A stretch of DNA of 9,943 bases from Eubacteriales Family XIII. Incertae Sedis bacterium (GCA_031255695.1 JAIRSA010000129.1:1-9943); one strand, 5' to 3'. Positions 1-7,246 are shown, counted from the stretch's first letter. Translations and numbers: made by a program. Notes: generated by a model not told the origin, from the sequence alone.

Positions 1-18
1 GGCTGATTTGCCGCCCCG

Positions 19-1569
19 CTATACCAACTCCCCTGCCGCCTTTATCTTCACGCGGCTGGTGTTGCCGTCGTGGTACTGCAGCGGGATGTCTTCGACATCT
101 ATGATCTCGACAGTGCTGCGGGCAGCGCCGGACTGCACCGCCATCTCTATGGCCTCATTCTTGGCGGTTTCCAGCGCCTCCTCGCGCGGTGTCTCGTCGT
201 ACGAAACCAGTTTTTCGTATGTGCCGCTGACCTTCGAGATCGCGGAGCCTATGGCGTTCGCGACGGCAAAGTGCTGCGGCCTGTGGATCCTGCCCGCGCC
301 CTTCAGGCTTTCCGGCAGCAGTATGGAGCCGCCGCCGACAAGGACGACATCGACGTCGCCGTTTGACACCTTCATGGCGTCTATGTTATCCTCCACCATT
401 TCCACAATGCGGTCCATGGCCTTGCGGGCAAGCCCTTCGCTGATATGCGCCACCTTGCCGGCGTCGCCTATGTCCGCCATGCCCAGCCTGACGGCTATGT
501 CCGTCGCGGTCAGCGTGCCGCCGCCGAACACCAGCGCCTCCTCCGTGATCCGGTAGCCGACGCTGTCCGGGCCCACGCTCACCTCCCCGCCCTTCTCGCG
601 GACTATGCTGCCGCCGCCGAGCCCAAATGACATGACGTCCGGCATGCGGAAATTCGTGCGGACGCCGCCTATAGTCACGGCGATCCCGCTTTCGCGCGGG
701 AAGCCGTTCTGCAGGACTCCTATATCTGTGGTCGTGCCGCCCACGTCGATGACGATGGCGTCGTTCAGTTTCGACAGGTAGCTCGCGCCGCGTATGCTGT
801 TCGTCGGGCCGCAGGCTATCGTCAGTATCGGGTATTTCTTTGCGTTTTCGGCGTTCATCAGCGTGCCGTCGTTCTGCGAGAAATAGGCCTCCGCGCCCGT
901 CACGCCGTGCTCGATCAGGCTGTCCGCAAAGCCCTCGGTGAAGCTCCGCGACACCTTGTGCAGCGCGGCATTGAGTATTGTCGCGTTCTCGCGCTCGATC
1001 AGCCCCATGCTGCCGATCTTGCCCGACAGCGACAGATGCGTATGGCTGCCCATCACCTCGCGGGCAAGCCGCGCCGCCTCAAGCTCATGATCGTCGCGGA
1101 CCGGCGAGAATACGCAGCTGATGGCGACTGACTCGATGCCTTTGAGCCTGCATCGCTCGAAGAAGGCCGTGGCAGCCACCTTATCAAAGGCGGCGAGTTC
1201 CTTCCCGTCGAACTCGAAGCCGCCGCCTATGACAGCAGCCTCGCCCGCGGTGGCTTTCAGATCCTCTGCCCAGTCCACCATGGGCGGTATGCTCAAGGTC
1301 GCGGGCGCGCCTATGCGCAGTATCCCGATCTGCGCGAGGTTCTTGCGTTCCACGATGGCGTTCGTGCAGTGCGTCGTGCCGAGCATGGCCTGGGCAATGC
1401 CCGCCCGGTCTATGTCGGCGCTTTTCAGCACACTGCCCATAGCGGCGAGTATGCCGCCGTATACATCTTCGGTCGTGGGGGCCTTCGCGGATGCCACGAC
1501 ATTGCGGTTTTCATCGACAATGACTGCGTCCGTATTCGTCCCTCCGACATCAATCCCCAGCCTATACAT
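19..1569 (-). CDS. Hydantoinase/oxoprolinase family protein, short HyuA form
   Basis: This 516-residue protein belongs to the HyuA family of cytosolic ATP-dependent enzymes that open or process five-membered lactam rings such as hydantoins and 5-oxoproline. The ASKHA-type nucleotide-binding motifs are visible: GIDVGGTNTD at residues 5-14, GTTHCTNA at 64-71, VIDVGGTTTDIG at 273-284, GLGGGS at 316-321 and VGGGS at 411-415. It is shorter than classical HyuA subunits (around 700 residues) and ends soon after the second domain, so the usual C-terminal domain is absent; I recall this short form as typical for members paired with DUF917 proteins. No HyuB subunit is present. The ATG overlaps the TAA stop of the DUF917 gene by one base (TAATG), which indicates one operon and translational coupling. 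The stop is TAG. The family call is secure; the substrate is unknown. Confidence 0.9.
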   Translation of the reverse strand: MYRLGIDVGGTNTDAVIVDENRNVVASAKAPTTEDVYGGILAAMGSVLKSADIDRAGIAQAMLGTTHCTNAIVERKNLAQIGILRIGAPATLSIPPMVDWAEDLKATAGEAAVIGGGFEFDGKELAAFDKVAATAFFERCRLKGIESVAISCVFSPVRDDHELEAARLAREVMGSHTHLSLSGKIGSMGLIERENATILNAALHKVSRSFTEGFADSLIEHGVTGAEAYFSQNDGTLMNAENAKKYPILTIACGPTNSIRGASYLSKLNDAIVIDVGGTTTDIGVLQNGFPRESGIAVTIGGVRTNFRMPDVMSFGLGGGSIVREKGGEVSVGPDSVGYRITEEALVFGGGTLTATDIAVRLGMADIGDAGKVAHISEGLARKAMDRIVEMVEDNIDAMKVSNGDVDVVLVGGGSILLPESLKGAGRIHRPQHFAVANAIGSAISKVSGTYEKLVSYDETPREEALETAKNEAIEMAVQSGAARSTVEIIDVEDIPLQYHDGNTSRVKIKAAGELV

Positions 1570-2660
1570 TACAGCACGCCCCCTTTCGCACGTTCCTCAA
1601 CAGGTATATAGTCGGTGTCGCATCCGAAATAGCGCGGCCCGACAAGCTCCAGACCTGCGGGGCTGCGCCATGCCTCGAAGCATTTCAGCCCAAGCATAAG
1701 GACACGTTTGCCGTATTTGAGCGCGTCGGTCGGCACCGGCGTGAATGTCTCGCTGTCCACAATGCAGATCAGGTCCGGCGTGGTGGCCAGTATGGCGCCG
1801 TCGACCGCCGCAAGCAGGTTCTCGTTCTGGAATTCCGCATAGGCCGCGTGGCCCTTGTATTCCCCGATGCCCTCCAGAATGACCTTGCCGAAGTTGAACG
1901 CGCCGCGCACCTCGCGCTGCACGTCCGCGATCTTGCCTCGGAACAGCTTGATGCCCTCGGCCGCCGCCAGGAAGTTTTCCTCCGGCGTGCCCGCGCCCTG
2001 CCTCACCGTGCGGATCGCGCGCCCCAGGCCCTCGCTGCGCGTGATTATGTCGCGGACGCCGTACTGCCTGACGATCCTCCCGTCCGTGCAGTACAGCGAG
2101 ACCGATACGGCGCCCCCGCAGCTCATAGTGACCGAACGCGCCATTTCCTCCGTCCATTTGTTTGTGATCGTGCGGAATATTACGCTGTTGCCCTTCTCGT
2201 CGGTCAGCGCCATGGGCGTCGCGCTGACGCCCGCCATAGTGAATGTGACCATCTGCAGCTCCGGGAAGGCCCTGCCCATGCCGTCCGCGTCGACAAGCGG
2301 CGTGCCGAGCCGGGCCGCCGCCGCGAAGGGCAGCATGCTGTTGACGCCGCCCGCCTCTATCGGCATGAACGCGAAGATCTCCCGGTTGTAGAACTGGCTC
2401 ACCATATCGCGCAGCCGCTTGTATTCTTCGCCGCCTATCGCCTTTTCCGCAAGCACGGTAGGCGCGCCCATCATCGCTATCGGCACGACGAAGGCGTCAT
2501 CCGGCACCTCGTCCACCGACAGCAGCGTGACCTCGCCGCATTCTTTTATGGCGCCATGGGCGATCAGCTTCCCCACATAGGGGTCGCCCCCGCCGCCCGC
2601 ACCCAGCAGGGCTGCGCCAAGCGCTATATCCTCGATTTCCTGCATCCCGATTTTTCGCAA
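1569..2660 (-). CDS. DUF917 family protein (S-methyl-thiohydantoin desulfurase-like)
   Basis: A 363-residue DUF917 protein. Visible family hallmarks are a glycine-rich GAGGGGDPY at residues 20-28, EAGGVNS at 102-108 and DADGMGRAFPE at 124-134. As I recall, the family has been renamed after S-methyl-thiohydantoin desulfurase, and its genes commonly lie beside or are fused to HyuA-type genes, as here. I chose the TTG at 2660-2658: a perfect AGGAGG lies 8 bases upstream, the protein then starts MRKIGMQEI, and the next ATG (2645) would be 23 bases from that site. The frame stays open upstream to a possible start at 2780, but this would add 40 Arg/Gly/Pro-rich residues encoded by the repeat array, which I consider spurious. 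It overlaps hyuA by one base. It probably acts with HyuA on the same heterocyclic substrate, whose identity cannot be read from the sequence. Confidence 0.88.
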   Translation of the reverse strand: MRKIGMQEIEDIALGAALLGAGGGGDPYVGKLIAHGAIKECGEVTLLSVDEVPDDAFVVPIAMMGAPTVLAEKAIGGEEYKRLRDMVSQFYNREIFAFMPIEAGGVNSMLPFAAAARLGTPLVDADGMGRAFPELQMVTFTMAGVSATPMALTDEKGNSVIFRTITNKWTEEMARSVTMSCGGAVSVSLYCTDGRIVRQYGVRDIITRSEGLGRAIRTVRQGAGTPEENFLAAAEGIKLFRGKIADVQREVRGAFNFGKVILEGIGEYKGHAAYAEFQNENLLAAVDGAILATTPDLICIVDSETFTPVPTDALKYGKRVLMLGLKCFEAWRSPAGLELVGPRYFGCDTDYIPVEERAKGGVL

Positions 2661-2668
2661 TTGATAAT

Positions 2669-2674
2669 CCTCCT
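2669..2674 (-). promoter_or_regulatory. Ribosome binding site of the DUF917 gene
   Basis: A perfect AGGAGG on the minus strand, 8 bases before the TTG at 2660. It decides the start: the upstream in-frame starts lie in repeat DNA and the downstream ATG is too far away. Confidence 0.8.
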
Positions 2675-2691
2675 GTATTCCCCGGCCCTCT

Positions 2692-2863
2692 GGCGCTTCC
2701 GCGCCGCCAGGGCGCCTGCCATGCCGCATCCGCCCCGGTGCCTGCATGCGGCTTCCGCTCCGCCGGGGCGCCTTCGCCATGCCGCGCCCGCCCCGGTGCC
2801 TGCATGCGGCTTTCGCGCCGCCAGGGCGCCTTCGCCATGCTGCGCCCGCCGGGCGCCCGCTAT
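2692..2863. repeat. Three tandem imperfect 56-58-bp GC-rich repeats
   Basis: This array fills most of the gap between the permease and the DUF917 gene. The units are 2692-2747 (56 bp, lacking 2 bp), 2748-2805 (58 bp) and 2806-2863 (58 bp). The two 58-bp units differ at only four positions over their first 45 bases, then diverge in the last 13. Shared landmarks on the plus strand are GGCGCCTTCGCCATG and, in the first two units, CCGGTGCCTGCAT. On the minus strand each unit holds a short GC hairpin; the clearest is GGCGC-GGAA-GCGCC in unit one and GCGGC-GCGAAA-GCCGC in unit three. The TAG stop of the permease lies within the last unit (2860-2862). The period is not a multiple of three, so the frames shift from unit to unit and the array is unlikely to be coding. 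Confidence 0.85.
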
Positions 2864-4155
2864 GCGCTGTATGAGCCTTCCTCTTCTTGCAGCACTGCCG
2901 CTTTCACTGGTATGAGCTTGATGAGAATGATATATGCGGCCATGGATACGATGATCCCGTTTATCGGCGCGATGAAGAACGGCACGACATTCGCTGTTAT
3001 GTAGGCGACGGCCGCGCCGAGCGCGAACGACGTGACCCCGGCGACATTCACGCCCTTGGCCACGGCGAAGTTCTCGCGCCTGCCCTTCCCGACAATCCAG
3101 TATGCGGCGATGATGACGCCGGCGACCGGCGGGACGAACGATGTCATGATGCCGAGGAAGGCCTGGAAGCGATCCATGATCCCGGCCGCGCCGAGCAGCG
3201 TCCCCAGCGCCCCCGCTATTGCGGTTGTGGTCTTGAACCTGCCCTCGCCGAGGCCCAGCACATTGGACACCGCGATGCCGCCGCTGTAGGCATTCGTGAC
3301 ATTGGTCGTCCATGTGGCGAGGATCAGGCCGACCAGGCCTATTGCGGGGAGCCCAAGCGCCGACAGCACCTGGCTTATATCGTACTGCCCTGCCACCACG
3401 CTGCAGATCGCCCCGATGAACAGCACGGCCAGGCCTGACGGAAGCACGCCCAGCACCGTCGATTTTATTACGTCGCCGCGGTTCTTGGCGTAACGCGCGA
3501 AGTCGGCGCTGATCACGCCCCCTACGGCGAATGTCGCCACGGCGAGGTTGATCCCGCCCACGAAGCTCATCGGCGTCGGCGGGCTGTAGGACACCAGCAC
3601 TGCCAGGCCGTTCTCTTTGAATATTGCCGCGAACAGGGCCCCTAGCAGCACTATTATCAGGACCGGGACCGCTATGTAATTCAGGTATTTGACCGCATTG
3701 TAGCCAAACGCGGCCGTCAGCAGCATGATCGCGCCCCATATCAAGGTGCTGACGAAGCTTGGTATCTCCAGCCCGGTCATCTGCGCCACCATGGTGCTGA
3801 ACGAGCTGCCGCAGACCGCCGCCTGCACGCCGAACCAGCCCACGCACGAGATGGCGAGTATGAGGCTGATCAGGAACTGCGAGCCCCTTTTGCCAAGCGC
3901 GGCCTCGGCGATCGATACCGTCGGAAGCCCCATATCGCAGCCCTGCATGCCCATGAAGCACATGAACGCGCAGATGATGCCATAGCCTATGAGTGTTACC
4001 CAGAACATAGATCCGAGCGTAAACCCGGAACTCAGCAGCCCGCCCACCATAAGGCAGGGGACGCACACCATCGCCCCCACCCATACGGATGCGAGGCTTA
4101 TCCAGCTTTGCCGTTTGTTTTTTCCGACCTGAAAGCCTGATGCCTTGTTTCCCAT
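2860..4155 (-). CDS. NCS1 family permease, cytosine permease (CodB)-like
   Basis: A 431-residue integral inner-membrane protein with about twelve hydrophobic segments, expected to import a nucleobase, hydantoin or related ring compound by cation symport. Family-like motifs are WFGVQA near residues 107-112, ADFARYAKN at 217-225 (the conserved Asp-Phe-x-Arg-Tyr signature) and TNVTNAYSGG at 284-293. The length matches bacterial CodB-type transporters. I chose the ATG at 4155 (MGNKASGF), which has GAGGAGGT 6 bases upstream; a longer reading from 4221 adds 22 residues that run through this site. The gene follows the PucR regulator on the same strand and precedes the DUF917-HyuA pair, so the transported compound is probably both the inducer and the substrate of those enzymes. 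The substrate is not determined: cytosine, hydantoin, allantoin and other purine or pyrimidine derivatives all remain possible. Confidence 0.88.
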   Translation of the reverse strand: MGNKASGFQVGKNKRQSWISLASVWVGAMVCVPCLMVGGLLSSGFTLGSMFWVTLIGYGIICAFMCFMGMQGCDMGLPTVSIAEAALGKRGSQFLISLILAISCVGWFGVQAAVCGSSFSTMVAQMTGLEIPSFVSTLIWGAIMLLTAAFGYNAVKYLNYIAVPVLIIVLLGALFAAIFKENGLAVLVSYSPPTPMSFVGGINLAVATFAVGGVISADFARYAKNRGDVIKSTVLGVLPSGLAVLFIGAICSVVAGQYDISQVLSALGLPAIGLVGLILATWTTNVTNAYSGGIAVSNVLGLGEGRFKTTTAIAGALGTLLGAAGIMDRFQAFLGIMTSFVPPVAGVIIAAYWIVGKGRRENFAVAKGVNVAGVTSFALGAAVAYITANVVPFFIAPINGIIVSMAAYIILIKLIPVKAAVLQEEEGSYSA

Positions 4156-4363
4156 GCTGCACCTCCTCAAAACAATACAATATAATATAAATGGTATAAT
4201 GCCGTGCGCCGATTGAGGCACAGCTGGCGCCTGCGGCGGCCCGCCGCAAAATGCCGTGATTCCAGCCTGCTTTCCAGCTGCCCTGCAATTAGCTTACAGT
4301 ATAAGGATTGTATATGTTTTGGGTGGCAAAGTCTTTATCTTTTTAGACAAATTTTGAGGATGC
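4156..4363 (-). promoter_or_regulatory. Regulator-permease intergenic region, possible internal promoter
   Basis: This 208-base gap is AT-rich at both ends and GC-rich in the middle. Read on the minus strand it holds a TATACT at about 4300 and a run of TATATT/TATTAT-like boxes at about 4175-4200, just before the permease ribosome site. No convincing -35 box stands at 16-18 bases from any of them, so a promoter is possible but not proven; a weak -35 would suit an activator-dependent promoter such as a PucR target. A GC palindrome, GCGGCGGCCCGCCGC, sits at 4233-4247. No small gene is seen here. Confidence 0.35.
4162..4167 (-). promoter_or_regulatory. Ribosome binding site of the NCS1 permease gene
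   Basis: AGGAGG on the minus strand, 6 bases before the ATG at 4155. It rejects the longer start at 4221. Confidence 0.85.
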
Positions 4364-4389
4364 CTATTTGTCTATTTTGACAAATAGGC
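4362..4389 (-). terminator. Perfect 11-bp inverted repeat across the PucR stop codon
   Basis: GCCTATTTGTC (4362-4372) and GACAAATAGGC (4379-4389) form a perfect 11-bp stem with a 6-base loop. The TAG stop of the regulator gene (4364-4366) lies inside it, so the stem is also coding for the last residues LFVKIDK. A further GACAAAT lies at 4346-4352. It could be a weak terminator or attenuator that lowers read-through into the permease, a site that stabilises the mRNA end, or an operator. It is AT-rich and is not followed by a proper T run, so an intrinsic terminator is not certain. Confidence 0.4.
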
Positions 4390-5920
4390 GCTTCAGTGCC
4401 GCGGCTGTATAAAGCTCAAGCGTTTCGGGCAGCTTCCCTATGTGGAAGCCGAGCCGCCTGTTGATGCGGTTCAGCCGGTATTTTACGCTGTTCATATGGA
4501 CATACAGGAGCTTCGCGCACTTCTGTATGTCGCTTTCGGCGTCGAGAAGGTACACGGTGAGCGTCTCCAACAGATCCGCCTTGTAGGCGGGGTCGTCGGA
4601 CACAAGGCAGTCCAGCAGCGCCGTGTAGTTGTGGACAGCGTCCTCGCCCTGCTCTATTATCTCGCGGCAATTGTCCGCGAAGCTGATGTCGTGCTGGGAG
4701 AATACGCGTTTCGAAGGGAATATGGCCCGCGCCGTCGGCAGGGCGTTCTGGGCCTGCAGATACACGCGCCGCACATGGGCGGTGTCCGTGAGGTTGAGCC
4801 CCCAAGTCAGGACGGCGGGTATGCCGGCCTCCGCCATGGCATTGCTGAGTTCCTCGGCGACGGAGGGCAGGTCGCAGTCGAGGGGCGTGTCGAGGAAGGC
4901 GGCGATGTCCTGATTGTATATATCCGCGACAATCGTCTTGCACAGCGGCGACAATTCATCCTTAAGCATGGCCAGTATGGCCTGGAATGCCCGGACATCC
5001 CCCTCCAGCGGCGTTATCAGCCACATGTTGTGGATGGACCTCACGTCTATCTTGAATGCCTCCGCGATGCGCAGCATCTTTACCGGCTCGTCCTGCAATA
5101 TGGCCTTCACGAGTTCCGGCAACACCTTCTCCGAATGGCTCTTGCTCCACAGGTTTACCGAGAGGCGTATGACATCTGCGATCTGCGATGCCGCATCCGC
5201 GTCAATGCTGCCGCCCGGCGTGAGGGCATAGAGTTCCAGCCGTGAGCCTATTGTCGTATGGATGGTCCTCCGGGCGGCGTAGTCCCCGCCCGCGATCACC
5301 TGCCCCGCGTCGATCTCCAGGGAGCTAGGGTAGCAGGCCACGTTCAGCAGCCCCCCTGAACCATCCGCCAATATCAGGGTCGCCTTTGTGCGGTCGCTGA
5401 GCATGCGCAGCACTGTATTGACGCTGCGCTGGTAGAACGGCAGGCGCGAAATGCGCTCCAGTATGTCGTCCTTGAACTGCCTTTCCGTCATCTGGTCCTG
5501 GAATAGCGCGAACATCACGTCGCTGATGACTTCGCTGTACCGCAGTTCCCTGCGGCCCTTGGGCATGAGTATGATGGGGAACTCCAGCTCGTCCGCAAGT
5601 TTGATCAGGTCTTCGTGGACCTCGCGCAGGATGATGCCGACATAGAACAGCACGATGCCGATCTCGCCGACTGCGGCCAGCCGCCGTATGGTCGCGCATT
5701 GCGCCCACACGTCGTTCCGCGCTGCGGCAAAGCACGATATGACAAGCTCGCCGCCGAGGAAGGCGATGGAACTCAGCATGTCCTCCTGCAGATCGTCCGC
5801 GAACGAATACTCCAGCACGCTGACCGAGCTGACGGTTTTGTTCAGCCCCTTTCTGCCGGCGATCACGCCCGCCTGCCCAAAGCAGGGCAGTTTCATAAGA
5901 TCCGACACCTTCAGGCTCAT
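4364..5920 (-). CDS. PucR family transcriptional regulator
   Basis: A 518-residue cytosolic regulator of the PucR type, named after the purine-catabolism regulator of Bacillus. The N-terminal PucR domain covers roughly residues 5-125 (SLKVSDLMKLPCF start, then the VLEY and GELVIS segments). A middle region of unknown ligand role follows, then a C-terminal PucR-type helix-turn-helix at about 447-510, with the family pattern LLYVHMNSVKYRLNRINRRLG at its core. I chose ATG 5920, which has GGAGG 8 bases upstream; the ATG at 5935 overlaps this site and would add only five residues. The gene lies directly before the NCS1 permease and the DUF917-HyuA pair, so it probably activates them in response to their substrate. 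The upstream gap is repeat DNA with no visible promoter, so it may be transcribed from the aldolase promoter. The inducer is unknown. Confidence 0.9.
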   Translation of the reverse strand: MSLKVSDLMKLPCFGQAGVIAGRKGLNKTVSSVSVLEYSFADDLQEDMLSSIAFLGGELVISCFAAARNDVWAQCATIRRLAAVGEIGIVLFYVGIILREVHEDLIKLADELEFPIILMPKGRRELRYSEVISDVMFALFQDQMTERQFKDDILERISRLPFYQRSVNTVLRMLSDRTKATLILADGSGGLLNVACYPSSLEIDAGQVIAGGDYAARRTIHTTIGSRLELYALTPGGSIDADAASQIADVIRLSVNLWSKSHSEKVLPELVKAILQDEPVKMLRIAEAFKIDVRSIHNMWLITPLEGDVRAFQAILAMLKDELSPLCKTIVADIYNQDIAAFLDTPLDCDLPSVAEELSNAMAEAGIPAVLTWGLNLTDTAHVRRVYLQAQNALPTARAIFPSKRVFSQHDISFADNCREIIEQGEDAVHNYTALLDCLVSDDPAYKADLLETLTVYLLDAESDIQKCAKLLYVHMNSVKYRLNRINRRLGFHIGKLPETLELYTAAALKRLFVKIDK

Positions 5921-5928
5921 TCGCCCTA

Positions 5929-5933
5929 CCTCC
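5929..5933 (-). promoter_or_regulatory. Ribosome binding site of the PucR gene
   Basis: GGAGG on the minus strand, 8 bases before ATG 5920. It overlaps the alternative ATG at 5935, which decides for the shorter protein. Confidence 0.75.
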
Positions 5934-5951
5934 ATGCCAACCTGCGGGCCT

Positions 5952-6190
5952 GCGCCCCGGCGGCCATCACTTTCGCCCCGCGCCCCGGCGGCTATCCCTT
6001 CCGCCCTGCGGCCCGCGCCCCGGCGGCCATCACTTCCGCCCTGCGGCCCGCGCCCCGGCGGCCATCACTTCCGCCCTGCGGCCCGCGCCCCGGCGGCTAT
6101 CACTTCCGCCCTGCGCCCCGCGCCCCGGCGGCCATCACTTCCGCCCTGCGGTCCCGCGCCCCGGCGGCCATCACTTCCGCCCTGCGGCCC
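5952..6190. repeat. Seven-unit tandem array of a 35-bp GC-rich repeat
   Basis: The units run 5952-5979 (28 bp, truncated), 5980-6014, 6015-6049, 6050-6084, 6085-6119, 6120-6155 (36 bp, one extra T) and 6156-6190. The units at 6015, 6050 and 6156 are identical; the others carry a few substitutions. Each full unit begins GCGCCCCGGCGGCCATCACT on the plus strand and continues with a TCCGCCCTGCGGCCC type end. The array fills essentially the whole gap between the aldolase and PucR genes, and the stop codon and last six codons of the aldolase lie within or at the edge of the unit at 6156-6190. There are no unique spacers, so this is not a CRISPR array. The identity of units suggests recent expansion and possible copy-number variation between strains. 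Confidence 0.95.
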
Positions 6191-7220
6191 GCGCCGCCTG
6201 CAGCTCCGCAACCCTGGCAAGCAGCTCATATATGTCGCCGTCCAGCGTGCGCCAGGTCGTGACGAAGCGTATGACGCCCTTGCCGCCCCCGGCATCGCTC
6301 CACCGCTCGAAATCAAAGCCTGCCTCGAGCTCGGCGATCATGCTGTTGTCGAATATCGGGAAGAGCTGGTTGGTCACAGAGCGAAAAGCAAATTCCACGC
6401 CCAGCCTGGCAAGCCCGCCTTGCAGCTTCCGTGCCTGCCGGTTCGCCTGCGCCGCGATCTCGAAGTACAGCCCGTTTTCAAGCACGGCGCAGAACTGCAG
6501 GCCGATCAGGAAGCCCTTGGCCATCATAGCCCCGCGCTGTTTCATGATGTAGCGGAAGTCCGCCTTCAGGGCCTCATTCACGATGACCAGCACCTCGCCG
6601 AACATCAGGCCGTTCTTCGTGCCGCCGATGTAGAATGCGTCCGCCAGCCCAGCTATGTCGGGCAGGCTGGCGTCGTTGGCTTCGGCCGTAAGGGCGACCG
6701 CCAGCCTCGCGCCGTCTATGTACAGCAGCAGGCCCAGTTCATCGCAGACGCCTCTCAGGCTGCGCAGCTCGGCGAGCGAATACATCGTGCCGCATTCGGT
6801 GGGCTGCGAGATGAACACAAGGCGCGGCTTCACCATATGCTCGTCCGTGCATGACACGTAGAGGCTGCGCACCTGTTCCGGCCCCAGCTTGCCGCCGTCC
6901 GGCGCCGCAGCCAGGATCTTGTGGCCGGCCGCCTCGATAGCCCCGGTCTCGTGTACGTTTATATGCCCGCTCGCGGGGGCGATGACTGCCTCGTGCGGGC
7001 GCAGGAAGGCCGCTATCGCGGCCAGGTTCGTCTGGGTGCCGCCCATGAGAAAATGCACATCTGCGCCGTCTGCGGCGCAAAGCCCCCGGATGAGCCCGGC
7101 GGCGCGGCGCGAATGCCCGTCCGTGCCGTAGCCGCTGTACAGCCCGTCATTCGCCTTGGCAAGCGCGTCCAGCACGGCGGGGTGCGCCCCCATGCCGTAA
7201 TCGTTCATAAAAAATCGCAT
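6171..7220 (-). CDS. Low-specificity L-threonine aldolase-type PLP enzyme
   Basis: A 349-residue fold-type I PLP enzyme of the threonine aldolase/beta-eliminating lyase family, a cytosolic enzyme that typically cleaves beta-hydroxy amino acids to glycine and an aldehyde. Visible features are YSGYGTDGHS near residues 28-37, GGTQTN at 60-65 (phosphate binding), SGHINVHETGA at 84-94, the PLP-ring aspartate in YIDGAR (Asp169) and the Schiff-base lysine in YIGGTKNG (Lys202). The length is normal. ATG 7220 has AGGAGG 7 bases upstream and a good promoter follows the classical layout just beyond. The C-terminal tail ARAAGRK is encoded at the edge of the downstream 35-bp repeat array, which also supplies the TGA stop, so the native end may have been altered by the repeat. 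It may head the transcript that includes the PucR gene. The actual amino acid substrate is not fixed by sequence. Confidence 0.88.
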   Translation of the reverse strand: MRFFMNDYGMGAHPAVLDALAKANDGLYSGYGTDGHSRRAAGLIRGLCAADGADVHFLMGGTQTNLAAIAAFLRPHEAVIAPASGHINVHETGAIEAAGHKILAAAPDGGKLGPEQVRSLYVSCTDEHMVKPRLVFISQPTECGTMYSLAELRSLRGVCDELGLLLYIDGARLAVALTAEANDASLPDIAGLADAFYIGGTKNGLMFGEVLVIVNEALKADFRYIMKQRGAMMAKGFLIGLQFCAVLENGLYFEIAAQANRQARKLQGGLARLGVEFAFRSVTNQLFPIFDNSMIAELEAGFDFERWSDAGGGKGVIRFVTTWRTLDGDIYELLARVAELQAARAAGRK

Positions 7221-7227
7221 GACATAA

Positions 7228-7233
7228 CCTCCT
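7228..7233 (-). promoter_or_regulatory. Ribosome binding site of the aldolase gene
   Basis: AGGAGG on the minus strand, 7 bases before ATG 7220. A second ATG at 7225 is out of frame and too close to the site to be used. Confidence 0.8.
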
Positions 7234-7246
7234 CGTCTTTGAGATT

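Noticed and set aside
2661..2780. N-terminal extension of the DUF917 protein
   Set aside because: It is encoded by tandem repeats, is basic and low-complexity, and lies upstream of the ideal ribosome site for TTG 2660.
5952..6190. CRISPR array
   Set aside because: The 35-bp units abut each other without unique spacers, and no cas genes are near.
5655..6854. Long plus-strand open frame across the repeat array
   Set aside because: It reads antisense through the PucR and aldolase genes, has Arg/Pro/Ala-rich repeat translation and no family resemblance; it is a by-product of high GC. The same holds for the plus-strand frame at 1848-2915.
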